Shown here one piece after another: positions 7,535 through 16,387 of a stretch of DNA of 49,874 nt; the stretch's first letter is position 1; every line of letters starts with the position of its first letter. Origin of the DNA: JBBDWZ01 sp050732575 (GTDB lineage Bacteria; Gemmatimonadota; Gemmatimonadetes; Longimicrobiales; RSA9). Under the pieces are notes generated by a model. The model saw only the letters and a program-made list of their open reading frames with translations. It searched no databases and was not told the DNA's origin. Both the position numbers and the translations under genes were made by a program. The DNA lies in the NCBI GenBank assembly GCA_050732575.1, contig JBOHRF010000007.1:1-49874 (forward strand). Reading direction: 5' to 3'.

Positions 7535-9169
7535 TCAATACATGCCGCCCATACCGCCGCCGCCCGGCATGGCCGGCGCCTTTTCTTCATCCTTCCTTTC
7601 GACCACTACGCACTCGGTCGTGAGCAGTAGGGAGGCGATTGATGCGGCGTTCTGAAGAGCGTAACGCGTCACCTTGGTTGGGTCGATTACGCCGGCCTCG
7701 ACCAAATCCTCCCAGACATCCGTCTGTGCGTTGTAGCCGAAATTCGGGGCGGGGTTCGTGCGGATCTTTTCCACCACGATCGAGCCTTCAATGCCCGCGT
7801 TTTCCGCAATCTGGCGGACCGGCTCTTCCAACGCGCGTCGCACAATCTGGACGCCAATGTTCTCGTCTGCATCGTCGACTTTCCAATCCCTCAACTTCTG
7901 CCCTACGCGCAGCAAAGCCACGCCACCGCCCGTGACGATGCCTTCCTCCACTGCGGCGCGCGTTGCATGCAGTGCATCTTCCACGCGCGCCTTCTTTTCC
8001 TTCATCTCGGTCTCGGTAGCCGCACCCACGTGGATCACCGCAACGCCGCCCGCCAGTTTGGCCAGCCGCTCTTGCAGCTTCTCCTTGTCATAGTCGGACG
8101 TCGATTTGTCGATGGCGGCACGAATCTCGTTGATGCGACCCTTGATCTTGTCCACATCGCCGATACCACCCACGATCGTCGTGTTGTCTTTGTCGATTAC
8201 GATCCGTTTGCCCCGGCCCAGGTCGTTGATGGTGGCATTCTCCAGCTTGAGCCCGAGCTCTTCGCTGATCACCTGGCCACCGGTCAGCACGCCAATATCC
8301 TGCAGCATCGCCTTGCGTCGATCGCCAAAACCAGGCGCCTTCACGCCGCACACGCGCAGCGTGCCGCGCAGTTTGTTCACCACTAGCGTAGCCAGCGCTT
8401 CACCCTCGACATCTTCGGCAATGATCAACATGGGCCGGCCCATCTGCGCTACTTTCTCCAGGATGGGCAGCAGATCCTTCATGGAGCTGATCTTCTTGTC
8501 GTAGATGAGAATGAGAGCATCCTCGAGGACGGCTTCCATGCGCTCGGGATCGGTTACGAAATAAGGCGAGAGATAGCCGCGATCGAACTGCATGCCATCC
8601 ACGGTCTCCAGGTACGTTTCCATCCCCTTCGCCTCTTCCACCGTAATCACTCCATCCTTGCCCACTTTCTCCATCGCATCCGCAATCAGGTTGCCGATCT
8701 CTGGGTCATTGTTCGCCGAGATCGCGCCCACCTGTGCGATTTCCTTCTTGCCCTTGGTCGGCGTCGATATCGCCTTCAGCTCATCGACCACCTTGATCAC
8801 GGCCTTGTCGATACCGCGCTTCAACGCCATCGGGTTCGTGCCCGCGGTCACGTTCTTCAATCCCTCGCGGAAGATCGCCTGTGCCAGCACGGTCGCCGTG
8901 GTCGTGCCGTCTCCGGCCAGATCACTGGTCTTGGTCGCGACTTCCTTCACCATCTGCGCGCCCATGTTCTCGATGGGGTCCTTCAACTCGACTTCCTTCG
9001 CCACTGTGACCCCGTCCTTGGTCACCGTAGGTGAGCCGAACTTGCGGTCGATCACGACATTTCGGCCCTTCGGTCCGAGCGTGACCTTGACCGCCTGCGC
9101 CAGCTGGTCTACGCCTCGCTTCAGCGCCGCGCGCGCTTCCGTATCAAACTGCAGTTCCTTGGCAGCCAT
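7535..9169 (-). CDS. groL: 60 kDa chaperonin GroEL
   Basis: The ATP-driven folding chamber of the cytoplasm. The 544-residue product has the standard length and landmarks: LGPKGRNVVIDRKFG near residue 30, the nucleotide motif GDGTTTATVLAQ near residue 86, the apical-domain region in the middle, and the Gly-Met-rich C-terminal tail (GGGGMGGMY). The start ATG follows GGAGAG by about 10 bases. It lies 24 bases after groES and is co-transcribed from the CIRCE-controlled promoter. Nothing is odd about the sequence. Confidence 0.98.
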   Translation of the reverse strand: MAAKELQFDTEARAALKRGVDQLAQAVKVTLGPKGRNVVIDRKFGSPTVTKDGVTVAKEVELKDPIENMGAQMVKEVATKTSDLAGDGTTTATVLAQAIFREGLKNVTAGTNPMALKRGIDKAVIKVVDELKAISTPTKGKKEIAQVGAISANNDPEIGNLIADAMEKVGKDGVITVEEAKGMETYLETVDGMQFDRGYLSPYFVTDPERMEAVLEDALILIYDKKISSMKDLLPILEKVAQMGRPMLIIAEDVEGEALATLVVNKLRGTLRVCGVKAPGFGDRRKAMLQDIGVLTGGQVISEELGLKLENATINDLGRGKRIVIDKDNTTIVGGIGDVDKIKGRINEIRAAIDKSTSDYDKEKLQERLAKLAGGVAVIHVGAATETEMKEKKARVEDALHATRAAVEEGIVTGGGVALLRVGQKLRDWKVDDADENIGVQIVRRALEEPVRQIAENAGIEGSIVVEKIRTNPAPNFGYNAQTDVWEDLVEAGVIDPTKVTRYALQNAASIASLLLTTECVVVERKDEEKAPAMPGGGGMGGMY

Positions 9170-9193
9170 TGGCTCTTTCTCTCCTGGCCGTGA

Positions 9194-9499
9194 TTAGCGT
9201 ACGATCGCGAGCACATCCGACTCGCGTAGAATCAGGTACTGCTCGTCGGCAACCGTGACTTCCGTGCCGCTGTACTTGCCGTACAGCACCCGGTCGCCCT
9301 CTTTCACTTCGGGCGCGATCCGCTTGCCGTCATCCGTGACCTTGCCCGGCCCCACCGCTATCACTTCGCCCTGCTGCGGCTTCTCTTTCGCGGTATCCGG
9401 GATGTAGAGGCCACCGCGCATGGTCTCGGTGTCCTCGAGCGGCTTAACGACGATCCGATCCGCCAGCGGCTGGATCTTGGTCGACGCGGCAGTCGCCAT
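9194..9499 (-). CDS. groS: 10 kDa co-chaperonin GroES
   Basis: GroES caps the GroEL ring. The 101-residue protein has the N-terminal beta strand PLADRIVVKPLEDTE, a mobile loop around GGLYIPDTA, and the conserved GDRVLYGKYSGTEV near residue 70. GGAGG precedes the ATG at 9499 by 9 bases. It is first in a two-gene heat-shock operon with a perfect CIRCE in the leader, so repression by HrcA is expected although hrcA is not in the window. Confidence 0.98.
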   Translation of the reverse strand: MATAASTKIQPLADRIVVKPLEDTETMRGGLYIPDTAKEKPQQGEVIAVGPGKVTDDGKRIAPEVKEGDRVLYGKYSGTEVTVADEQYLILRESDVLAIVR

Positions 9500-9539
9500 A
9501 AGGGAATCCTCCGTGTTGTACTGGTGTCTTGGTGGGCCC

Positions 9540-9566
9540 TTAGCACTCGCTCACTTGGAGTGCTAA
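9540..9566. promoter_or_regulatory. CIRCE operator (HrcA-binding site)
   Basis: TTAGCACTC, 9 bases, GAGTGCTAA: an exact match to the CIRCE consensus. It lies just downstream of the groES -10 box and 40 bases ahead of the start codon, the classical arrangement. Confidence 0.97.
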
Positions 9567-9578
9567 CGAGCCGGTGAA

Positions 9579-9606
9579 AATGTAGCGGACATCGCCTGCG
9601 CGTCAA
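9579..9606 (-). promoter_or_regulatory. groES-groEL promoter
   Basis: TTGACG (9606-9601), 16 bases, TACATT (9584-9579). The CIRCE begins 12 bases further on, covering the likely start point of transcription. Confidence 0.65.
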
Positions 9607-9650
9607 TGTCCGTCCGAGACAGCCGCTGAGTAGCAGCGGACATGTTGTCG

Positions 9651-9689
9651 GAAAATAAGAACCGCCCGCGACCTGGCTGGTCCGGGCGG
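9651..9689 (-). terminator. Intrinsic terminator of rpsU
   Basis: A 7-bp plus 4-bp stem (9689-9679 with 9673-9662, one bulged base) with a 5-base loop. On the minus strand it is followed by TTCTTATTTTC. It separates rpsU from the groES promoter. Confidence 0.75.
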
Positions 9690-9715
9690 CCGAGTATTTT
9701 GAGGAATTCAGAACG

Positions 9716-9916
9716 TTACTGGCGAGTCAGGTTGCGTCGAGCCCTGGCGCCGCGCCTACGAGCGGCAGCGGCCTTGCGCTTCTTGGCTTCACTGGGTTTT
9801 TCGTAGAAACGGCGTTTCTTGAGGTCCTTGAGCAGCCCGGAGCGGATCATCTTGCGCCGAAACTGCTTGAGGGCCCAATCCAAGCGATCGTTTTCACCCA
9901 GTGTGACTTCAATCAT
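9716..9916 (-). CDS. rpsU: Small ribosomal subunit protein bS21
   Basis: A 66-residue, very basic 30S protein involved in initiation. The start is placed at the ATG at 9916 (MIEVTLGENDRLDWALKQFRR), which is the family N-terminus; a TTG 21 bases upstream would add an atypical leader. The KKRRFYEKPSEAKKRK block and Arg-rich tail are typical. It is a single-gene unit between coaX and the groES operon, with its own candidate promoter and terminator. Confidence 0.95.
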   Translation of the reverse strand: MIEVTLGENDRLDWALKQFRRKMIRSGLLKDLKKRRFYEKPSEAKKRKAAAARRRGARARRNLTRQ

Positions 9917-9967
9917 AGACCTGGCCTGACGTTGCAAGCGGTTTTGTTAAACTACCGTAAACCTGAA

Positions 9968-9996
9968 AGATAGGGGGCGTTATGGGAGTCTGGCAA
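9968..9996 (-). promoter_or_regulatory. Possible rpsU promoter
   Basis: TTGCCA (9996-9991), 17 bases, CTATCT (9973-9968). It lies in the short gap after coaX, 50 bases before rpsU. Confidence 0.45.
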
Positions 9997-10047
9997 GCCG
10001 CTGAGGGTAGCCGCAATGCCGGTATGGACTTGGGGCGTTGAGGTCGG

Positions 10048-10872
10048 TTATGCGGGCCTGCCGCCGGTGCGTTTTACGGGAGTGACTCGGAGGCCGGAAT
10101 CCTTTTCTTCCAGGAGTCGGTAAGCCAGGTCCAGACCGACCAGCGTGAGAAACGGCTCGACGCGTTCAACGGTTCGGCAATGCGGCCCGATGACGGTGGC
10201 CAAGCCGCCGGTGGCCACGACCAGCAGATTGGGACGCAGCCATTCTTTTTTGATGCGCTCGACCAGGCCGTCGATGGTATCCACGGCACCATAGAAAATG
10301 CCGCTGCGCAGACAGGTTTCCGTGCGGGTGCCGATGACTTTGGGAGGCCGCTCGAGGTCGACGCGCGGTAATTTGGCGGTGCGCCGAACCAGCGTTTCGG
10401 CCGCAGTCGTGACGCCGGGCGCGATAACGCCGCCAAGGAAGACGCCGTCAGCCGTAATGCAATCGAAGGTGGTGGCGGTACCCAGATCCACGGCAATGGT
10501 ATCGCGGCGGTACAGGTGGGACGCCGCCAGGGTGTTGACAATGCGGTCGGCACCGACGGTGAGCGGTTCTTCGACTTCGAGTCGTATGGGTAAGGGACTG
10601 CGTGCGTCGATGACCGCCACGCGGACGCCGAGGTGGCGTTCACAGGTTTCGATCAGAATGGGTGTAATGGGCGGCACGACCGACCCGATCGAAGCCGCGC
10701 GCAATGTATCGATGCTGAATCCGGATTCGCGGATGAGTCCGCGAATGAGGAGGCCAAACTCATCCACGGTGCGCTCCGGCTGTGTGGCGATGCGCCAGTG
10801 GTCGATGAGCTCGCCGCTTTCAAAGAGGCCGATGACGGTTTCGGTATTGCCGACATCGAAGACCAGGATCAT
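10048..10872 (-). CDS. coaX: Type III pantothenate kinase
   Basis: Phosphorylates pantothenate in the first step of coenzyme A synthesis. The start at ATG 10872 (MILVFDVGNTETVIGLFE) gives 274 residues, close to the family's usual 255-265. The frame is open for almost 300 more bases upstream, but that part overlaps birA and has no family similarity. ASKHA-type ATPase motifs are visible: DVGNTET at residues 6-12, GADRIVNTLA near residue 104, and DLGTATTFD near residue 130. The C-terminal 15 residues beyond YRLLEE are an unconserved tail. No clear ribosome site precedes the start. It is last in the tatD-to-coaX run, and pairing of birA with coaX is common. Confidence 0.93.
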   Translation of the reverse strand: MILVFDVGNTETVIGLFESGELIDHWRIATQPERTVDEFGLLIRGLIRESGFSIDTLRAASIGSVVPPITPILIETCERHLGVRVAVIDARSPLPIRLEVEEPLTVGADRIVNTLAASHLYRRDTIAVDLGTATTFDCITADGVFLGGVIAPGVTTAAETLVRRTAKLPRVDLERPPKVIGTRTETCLRSGIFYGAVDTIDGLVERIKKEWLRPNLLVVATGGLATVIGPHCRTVERVEPFLTLVGLDLAYRLLEEKDSGLRVTPVKRTGGRPA

Positions 10873-10924
10873 GACTGGGAACCGCGCTGGAGGACGTAAG
10901 CAAAGGATAAGCGTGCGGGCTCGG

Positions 10925-11725
10925 TCAGGAAATGGCGTTGTCCGTGCGAACCGTGCCCGTGTGTATTGGGGTGACGCCTCGAGCCGAACGCACGAGCAGC
11001 GCGCCTTCCGGGTCAATGCCGATGGCCGTGCCGGCCGGCCGGCCATCAATCTCGATCTCACGCCCGCGCAACACATCACACGCTGAGAATGTATCCAGCT
11101 CGGATTGTGTGAGCCGGTCAGCAATTCGGTCCGCTCGAGCGAGAAGCTGGAACGCGAATGCACCCGCGATGTCCGTGCGCTGGCAATCGGTACCAGTGGC
11201 CAGTGTTATAGAGGTGGCATGGGCGCGCAAGTCTGGCGGAAAGTCATCCTCTTGCTGGCCAACGTTGATGCCGATGCCCAAAACAAGAAACGGTCGTTGG
11301 TCGAGCACGCTTTCGCAAAGGATGCCACCCAATTTGCGTTCGTGGACCTGCAGGTCGTTGGGCCATTTCAACTGGGTGTGCAGGCCCACCTGCTCGCGCA
11401 AGGCATGCACGAGGAGGAGCCCGACGCGTACGGGCGCCGCGGTCAGGCAAATGAATCCGGCCGGAGGCGCGCGCAGAAGCATGGACAACTGAAGTGACCG
11501 TCCTGGTGCATCGATCCAGGTGCGCCCGCGGCGGCCGCGGCCAGCCGTCTGCTCTTCCGCGATGACCAACGTGCCTGTGGGTGCGCCCGCATTCCCGAGC
11601 GCGCGTGCGTCGTCGTTGGTGGAACCCGTGCTGCTCAGGATGTGCAGCTGGGGAGTGCGCCAGCGGCCTTGCCACTCCTCCACGGTTTTGCCTTCCCAGG
11701 CGGCAAGCTCGTGTGCCAACCTCAT
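10925..11725 (-). CDS. birA: Biotin-[acetyl-CoA-carboxylase] ligase
   Basis: Attaches biotin to the carboxylase carrier protein. The 266-residue product begins directly with the catalytic domain (LHILSSTGSTNDDAR near residue 30), then the biotinyl-AMP loop GRGRRGRTW near residue 62 and KWPNDL near residue 119, and ends in a small SH3-like C-terminal domain. No N-terminal helix-turn-helix is present, so it is a class I enzyme that does not act as the biotin repressor. Its ATG shares one base with the nadC stop (TGATG), indicating translational coupling. Confidence 0.94.
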   Translation of the reverse strand: MRLAHELAAWEGKTVEEWQGRWRTPQLHILSSTGSTNDDARALGNAGAPTGTLVIAEEQTAGRGRRGRTWIDAPGRSLQLSMLLRAPPAGFICLTAAPVRVGLLLVHALREQVGLHTQLKWPNDLQVHERKLGGILCESVLDQRPFLVLGIGINVGQQEDDFPPDLRAHATSITLATGTDCQRTDIAGAFAFQLLARADRIADRLTQSELDTFSACDVLRGREIEIDGRPAGTAIGIDPEGALLVRSARGVTPIHTGTVRTDNAIS

Positions 11726-12573
11726 CAGCTGTGAAGCCGGAGCGACAGATCGAGGGCCACCGCCGAGTGCGTGATGGCACCCACGCTAATGAAGTCGACG
11801 CCTGCATCGGCCACTGCGCGCACGCGATCGAGCGTCATGTTGCCGGAGGCTTCAATTTCAATTCCCGAAGCACGCTTACGCACGAGTTGCACAGCCTGGC
11901 GGATCTGTTCGATCTCCATGTTGTCGAGCAGGACGCGATCTACACGCCCATCAATGGCCGCTCGCAATTCGGCCAGATCGTGAATCTCGACCTCGATGCG
12001 CAGGTTTCGTAAATTGGCATCTTGCACGCGGCGTATCGCTTCGGCAACGCCTCCGGACACTACGGCGTGGTTCTCTTTGATCAGGATCATGTCGAAGAGT
12101 CCGGCGCGATGATTCTCGCCGCCTCCGGCTCGTACCGCTGCCTTCTCGAGGGCCCGCCAGCCGGGCGTGGTTTTGCGCGTGTCCAGAATGCGGGCGCGGG
12201 TGCCGCTTACGGCATCGACAAAACGGCGCGTTGCGGTAGCCACGCCGGACAGTCGCTGCAGGAAGTTGAGCGCCGTGCGCTCACCCGTGAGCACGGCGCG
12301 TGCGGGCCCGCCGATTCGCGCAACCACCTGCCCCGGCTCTACGCGCTCGCCATCGGAGCAGGCCGCTTCGAACTCGACGCGCGGGTCCAGGCGCAGGAAA
12401 ACAGCCGAGCCCAGGGCGAGGCCGGCCACGATGCCGTTGTCTTTGGAAATAATGGTACCGCGCGCACGGGCCCGGGCCGGCGTGATCCAGCGTGTGGTCC
12501 AGTCACCCGAGCCCCGGTCTTCGGTGAGGGCCAGGTCAATGAGGCGTAGGGCGGCGTCATCCAGTCGAATCAC
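11725..12573 (-). CDS. nadC: Nicotinate-nucleotide pyrophosphorylase (carboxylating)
   Basis: Converts quinolinate and PRPP to nicotinate mononucleotide in NAD synthesis. The 282 residues show the family pattern: EDRGSGDWTT near residue 18, LNFLQRLSG near residue 102, RKTTPGWR near residue 132, GGGENHR and DMILIKENH around residues 150-168, and the barrel end EASGNMTLDRV. The start is GTG at 12573, sharing GTGA with the bshA stop. nadA and nadB are not in the window. Confidence 0.96.
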   Translation of the reverse strand: MIRLDDAALRLIDLALTEDRGSGDWTTRWITPARARARGTIISKDNGIVAGLALGSAVFLRLDPRVEFEAACSDGERVEPGQVVARIGGPARAVLTGERTALNFLQRLSGVATATRRFVDAVSGTRARILDTRKTTPGWRALEKAAVRAGGGENHRAGLFDMILIKENHAVVSGGVAEAIRRVQDANLRNLRIEVEIHDLAELRAAIDGRVDRVLLDNMEIEQIRQAVQLVRKRASGIEIEASGNMTLDRVRAVADAGVDFISVGAITHSAVALDLSLRLHS

Positions 12574-13688
12574 TGACCCAGGACCTCGCGGTAACAGGAC
12601 TCGTAACGTGGCACGACCAGCTCGGCACTGAACCCTTCAGCCGCGCTGCGTGCGGCCGCACTCATCGATTTCCAAAGCGGGTCATCGGTGAGCGTGCGAA
12701 TGCCATGATCGACCATTCCATCAATGTCTCCGATGGCAGCCAGCCAGCCGGCCACGCCTTCGGGCACGACTTCGGGTACACCGCCCACGCGCGTGGCGAT
12801 GACGGGCACACCACACGCCATGGCTTCCAGCGCTACCAGTCCAAACGACTCGGTGGCGCTGGTCAGCAGGAAAAGATCGGCACAGGCCAGCAGTTCGGCC
12901 ACGGACTCCTGCTTGCCCAGGAACAGCACTCTGTGCGCAATATTCAACTCTTCGGCCAGTTGCTGTACGCGGCCACGTTCGGGACCGTCGCCGACCAGAA
13001 CGAGCCGCGCGGGCACGCGGGCCGCGATGCCGGCAAAGACGCGCACTACATCATCCACGCGCTTGACGGGGCGGAAATTTGAAATGTGCATGACAATCTT
13101 CTCACCTGGCTCGCTCAGCTTGCTGCGGTGGCAAGGCTCCAGGTCGCGCCGATACATGGCCAGATCGACAAAGTTAGGAATCACACGGATGCGCTCGGCC
13201 GGCACATCGAAATGCTGCACCGTTTCCCGTTGCAGGTACGCGGAAACCGCAGTCAGAATGTCAGAGCGCTGAATGGAGAATTCCGTGATGCTGTGGTAGG
13301 AGGGATCCTGTCCCACCAACGTGATATCGGTACCGTGCAGCGTGGTCACCACGCGTACATTGCGAGCCAGCATCTGCTTGGCCAGCCACGCAGATGTAGC
13401 GTGCGGGAACGCATAATGTGCATGCAGGATATCGAGGTTGTGTTTTTCCGCCGTATTCTGCATGGCTACCGTAAGTGCCAGCGTGTACGGTGGGTGATCG
13501 AACAGCGGATAGGCCGGAATATCAACCTCGTGATAGAACACGTTCTCCACGTACGAGGAAAGACGGAACGGTTGCGCGTACGTGATGAAGTGGACTTCGT
13601 GACCGCGTTTGGCCAATTCCAGTCCCAGCTCCGTGGCCACCACACCGGAGCCGCCGTAGACAGGATAGCAACTAATGCCGATGCGCAG
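12570..13688 (-). CDS. bshA: Bacillithiol synthesis glycosyltransferase BshA, apparent CTG start
   Basis: GT4-family N-acetylglucosaminyl L-malate synthase, the first step of bacillithiol synthesis. The first standard start codon (GTG at 13643) would remove the conserved N-terminal strand and UDP-binding glycine loop. Upstream in the same frame the sequence encodes RIGISCYPVYGGSG, exactly the BshA N-terminus, back to a TGA 6 bases before CTG at 13688. AGAGG lies 6 bases ahead of that CTG, making it the likely start (372 residues, normal length). The gene begins inside the last codons of miaA (17-base overlap). The GT4 motif ATESFGLVALEAMACGVPVIA is near residue 285. bshB and bshC are not in the window. 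Confidence 0.92.
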   Translation of the reverse strand: MRIGISCYPVYGGSGVVATELGLELAKRGHEVHFITYAQPFRLSSYVENVFYHEVDIPAYPLFDHPPYTLALTVAMQNTAEKHNLDILHAHYAFPHATSAWLAKQMLARNVRVVTTLHGTDITLVGQDPSYHSITEFSIQRSDILTAVSAYLQRETVQHFDVPAERIRVIPNFVDLAMYRRDLEPCHRSKLSEPGEKIVMHISNFRPVKRVDDVVRVFAGIAARVPARLVLVGDGPERGRVQQLAEELNIAHRVLFLGKQESVAELLACADLFLLTSATESFGLVALEAMACGVPVIATRVGGVPEVVPEGVAGWLAAIGDIDGMVDHGIRTLTDDPLWKSMSAAARSAAEGFSAELVVPRYESCYREVLGQ

Positions 13689-14640
13689 AACTCACCTCTT
13701 CTTGCCAGTGTTGAACGATTTGCTGCACGAGCGTTGTGCGCTCCTGGTGGCCATCGAGATGGATGGCACCCTCCGGAAGCTGATGACGAAACCAGGTGAG
13801 CTGACGTCGTGCGTAGCGTCGAGTGGCGCGCTGAATTGCGTCGATAGCGCTGGCCAGTTCTGTCTCACCGCGCAGATAGGGCAGCAACTCGATGTAGCCC
13901 GTTGCGTTCAGACCGGGTGAGTCCTGGTCAAAACCCTGGCACTGGAGGGCGCGCACTTCGTCCACCAACCCAGCGTCTATCATGGCCACCACGCGTTCAT
14001 TGATTCGGCGGTAGAGCGCCTCGCGGGGAAGCGCCACTACAAAGGTGCGCAGCGGCAGCGGCTCGCGGCTATTGGGTGCCTGCTGATGCCACCAACTCAG
14101 CGGGTATCCGGTGAGCAGCGGAATCTCGAGCCCGCGCAGCCGTCGCTGACGACCACCTTCCCGCGCCAAACGTTTTGCCAATTCCGGGTCCAGCACACTC
14201 AACCAACGCTGCAGCTCGGCATCCGGTTTCCGCGCCAGCCAGTGGGCGAGAGCACGCCGCTCAACGCGCGGAAGTTCGGGCTCGTCAAACATTGGATGGG
14301 TGAGCGCTCTCAGAAAGAACCCGGTGCCGCCGGTTAGGATGGGCAGATGACCGCGCGCACGGATCTCGGCCATCCAGGCGCGCGCATCCCGGGCAAAACG
14401 TCCCGCACTGTAACGTTGATCGGGGGAAATCAGATCGAGTGCGTGGTGTGGAACGGCCTGTTGCTGTGCGGTGGTGGGCTTGGCCGTGCCGATGTCCATT
14501 CCACGGTAGACCTGGCGCGAGTCCACGGAGATGATCTCACCCTTCAGCGCGCGGGCCACTTCGATGGAAAGTGCAGTCTTGCCCGTGGCCGTGGCACCCG
14601 TGATGACGATGGCGTCCGGCTCCCGGGAATTCTCAGCCAT
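13672..14640 (-). CDS. miaA: tRNA dimethylallyltransferase
   Basis: Adds the dimethylallyl group to A37 of tRNAs reading U-starting codons. The product has 322 residues from the ATG at 14640 (MAENSREPDAIVITG). The P-loop is GATATGKT (residues 16-23), followed by DSRQVYRGMDIGTAKP near residue 43 and the tRNA-binding region with the C-terminal TRRYARRQLTWFR signature. An upstream GTG at 14667 is in frame but lies deep in mutL. The gene overlaps the end of mutL by 8 bases and contains the bshA start, so mutL, miaA and bshA are translationally linked. Confidence 0.96.
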   Translation of the reverse strand: MAENSREPDAIVITGATATGKTALSIEVARALKGEIISVDSRQVYRGMDIGTAKPTTAQQQAVPHHALDLISPDQRYSAGRFARDARAWMAEIRARGHLPILTGGTGFFLRALTHPMFDEPELPRVERRALAHWLARKPDAELQRWLSVLDPELAKRLAREGGRQRRLRGLEIPLLTGYPLSWWHQQAPNSREPLPLRTFVVALPREALYRRINERVVAMIDAGLVDEVRALQCQGFDQDSPGLNATGYIELLPYLRGETELASAIDAIQRATRRYARRQLTWFRHQLPEGAIHLDGHQERTTLVQQIVQHWQEEVSSAHRH

Positions 14641-16387
14641 GCCTGCCGAAGCGGCGCTCCAGCTCACTCAAAGAAAGCCGGACCACGGTAGCACGCCCAT
14701 GCACATCGTGGTAAGGCAACTCGGTCGTGAAAAGCTGCTCGAACAGGTCGAACATTTCACGCTCGCCAAGTTTCTGACCCGCCTTGATGGCACCTTTGCA
14801 GGCAAAGGTCATGGCTATGCGTTCGTGTTGATTGCGTGCGGCACGCGTGAGCTCGCTGCCTGCGGCAAGTTCGTTTACCATCTCGCGCAGGCAGCGTTCC
14901 GCATTGAAATATGGATGGGGTGCGGGCGCGCCGTGAACAATGATGGTGCGGCCGCCGAACGGCTCGATTTCGAATCCCGCCGCGCGCAGCAGATTACCCG
15001 CATTCTCAACCACGCCATACTCGGCGGGCGAAAGACGCAGGGTCAGCGGGAACAGCAGGCGCTGACTGTTTTGGCCACCATTGCCGAACCCGCGCATGAG
15101 CTGCTCGAAAAGGATGCGTTCGTGAGCCGAGTGCTGATCGATGATGAGCACACCCGTGCGGGTTTCAGCCATGATGTACGTGTCATGCAGTTGCCATAGC
15201 CGCGCAGGTGGTGTTTCTTCGGCCACAGGTTCAGCACTGGCCATGGACAGGGTAGCCGGCGCGGCCTGTACGCCCGGCTCACGGGCCGCAACGAAAAAAG
15301 CCAACTGACCGGCATCGGGCAGGGGCGGCGCTGATGACGTAGGAGACGCGTGCGTCAGCTGCGGCAACATGGGCCGCCGGTCGAGCGTAGCCGCACTCTC
15401 GACCGTAGCGAGCGCCCGGCGCACCGCTTCCTCGATGGCCAGCTCCACTTCGTTGCGCACGCGAAAGCGCACTTCGGCTTTGGTGGGATGCACGTTTACA
15501 TCAACATCACCCGTCGGCACATCCAGGTACAGCAGCAACGATGGCCGGGCACCGTAAGGAACGGTGGTGCGATAGCCGCGCTCGGCGGCAAATACCAACT
15601 CCCGATCGCGGAACGGTCTGCCACACAGGAACAAATGAACGCGGCGCGGTCCGGTCAGCGCTGCGTCGGGCCGTTCGATCACGCCCGCCACGGTCACTCC
15701 CTGGCGCGTGTGCGCCAGGGCAACCAATCGGCGCGCAGCATCATCGCCCCAGAGTGCGGCCACGCGCGTAATCAAATCGGTTGCCTGCGGCAGCTCGAGC
15801 AGCACGCGGCCGTTTGATTCCAGGCGGAAAGCGGCCGAAAGGTGAGCCAGTGCCAACGTGGTGACTACCTCGGCTACGGCCCGGGTCTCCACCGCCGTAG
15901 TGCGCAGGAATTTTGCGCGTGCCGGCACGTTAAAAAACAGGTTCCGCACGATCACGCTGGTGCCGGCCTGTCGCGCACAGTCTTCCACACCATGAATTCT
16001 GCCGCCGGCCACGCGCACGCGTGTACCGACACCGCCCGGTTCCGCCGTCTCCAGGGTGAGTCGGGCTACCGACGCAATGGAAGGCAGCGCTTCCCCGCGA
16101 AAACCGAAGCTGCGCACGCGCTGAAGATCGTCGGGCGTGCGAATCTTGCTGGTGGCGTGGCGATCCAGACAGAGCAATGCGTCGTCGCGGTCCATGCCAC
16201 AGCCGTCGTCGGCTACGCGAATCTCGCTCTTGCCGCCGTTCTGGATCGCGATGTCGATGCGAGTGGCGGCCGCGTCCAACGCGTTCTCGACCAACTCTTT
16301 CACCACAGAAGCCGGTCGTTCCACCACCTCGCCGGCGGCGATTTGGTTGGCCAGCGCATCCGGCAGGATCTCGATGCGGCGGGTCAC
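14633..16387 (-). CDS. mutL: DNA mismatch repair protein MutL
   Basis: Links mismatch recognition to strand removal. The N-terminal GHKL ATPase has ELVENALDA (about 31), DDGCGMD (about 60) and GFRGEAL (about 94). A Pro- and Ser-rich linker spans about 325-395. The C-terminal domain has DQHSAHERILFE, a one-residue variant of the endonuclease motif, plus ACKGAIKAGQ and a terminal FGR. The third metal-site motif, usually CPHGR, reads DVHGR, so the cysteine is missing. At 584 residues it is close to normal. The start is GTG at 16387, sharing GTGA with the tatD stop. Confidence 0.96.
   Translation of the reverse strand: MTRRIEILPDALANQIAAGEVVERPASVVKELVENALDAAATRIDIAIQNGGKSEIRVADDGCGMDRDDALLCLDRHATSKIRTPDDLQRVRSFGFRGEALPSIASVARLTLETAEPGGVGTRVRVAGGRIHGVEDCARQAGTSVIVRNLFFNVPARAKFLRTTAVETRAVAEVVTTLALAHLSAAFRLESNGRVLLELPQATDLITRVAALWGDDAARRLVALAHTRQGVTVAGVIERPDAALTGPRRVHLFLCGRPFRDRELVFAAERGYRTTVPYGARPSLLLYLDVPTGDVDVNVHPTKAEVRFRVRNEVELAIEEAVRRALATVESAATLDRRPMLPQLTHASPTSSAPPLPDAGQLAFFVAAREPGVQAAPATLSMASAEPVAEETPPARLWQLHDTYIMAETRTGVLIIDQHSAHERILFEQLMRGFGNGGQNSQRLLFPLTLRLSPAEYGVVENAGNLLRAAGFEIEPFGGRTIIVHGAPAPHPYFNAERCLREMVNELAAGSELTRAARNQHERIAMTFACKGAIKAGQKLGEREMFDLFEQLFTTELPYHDVHGRATVVRLSLSELERRFGRHG

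Noticed and set aside
10873..11163. N-terminal extension of coaX
   Set aside because: The open frame overlaps birA and lacks family similarity; the kinase begins cleanly at MILVFDVGNT.
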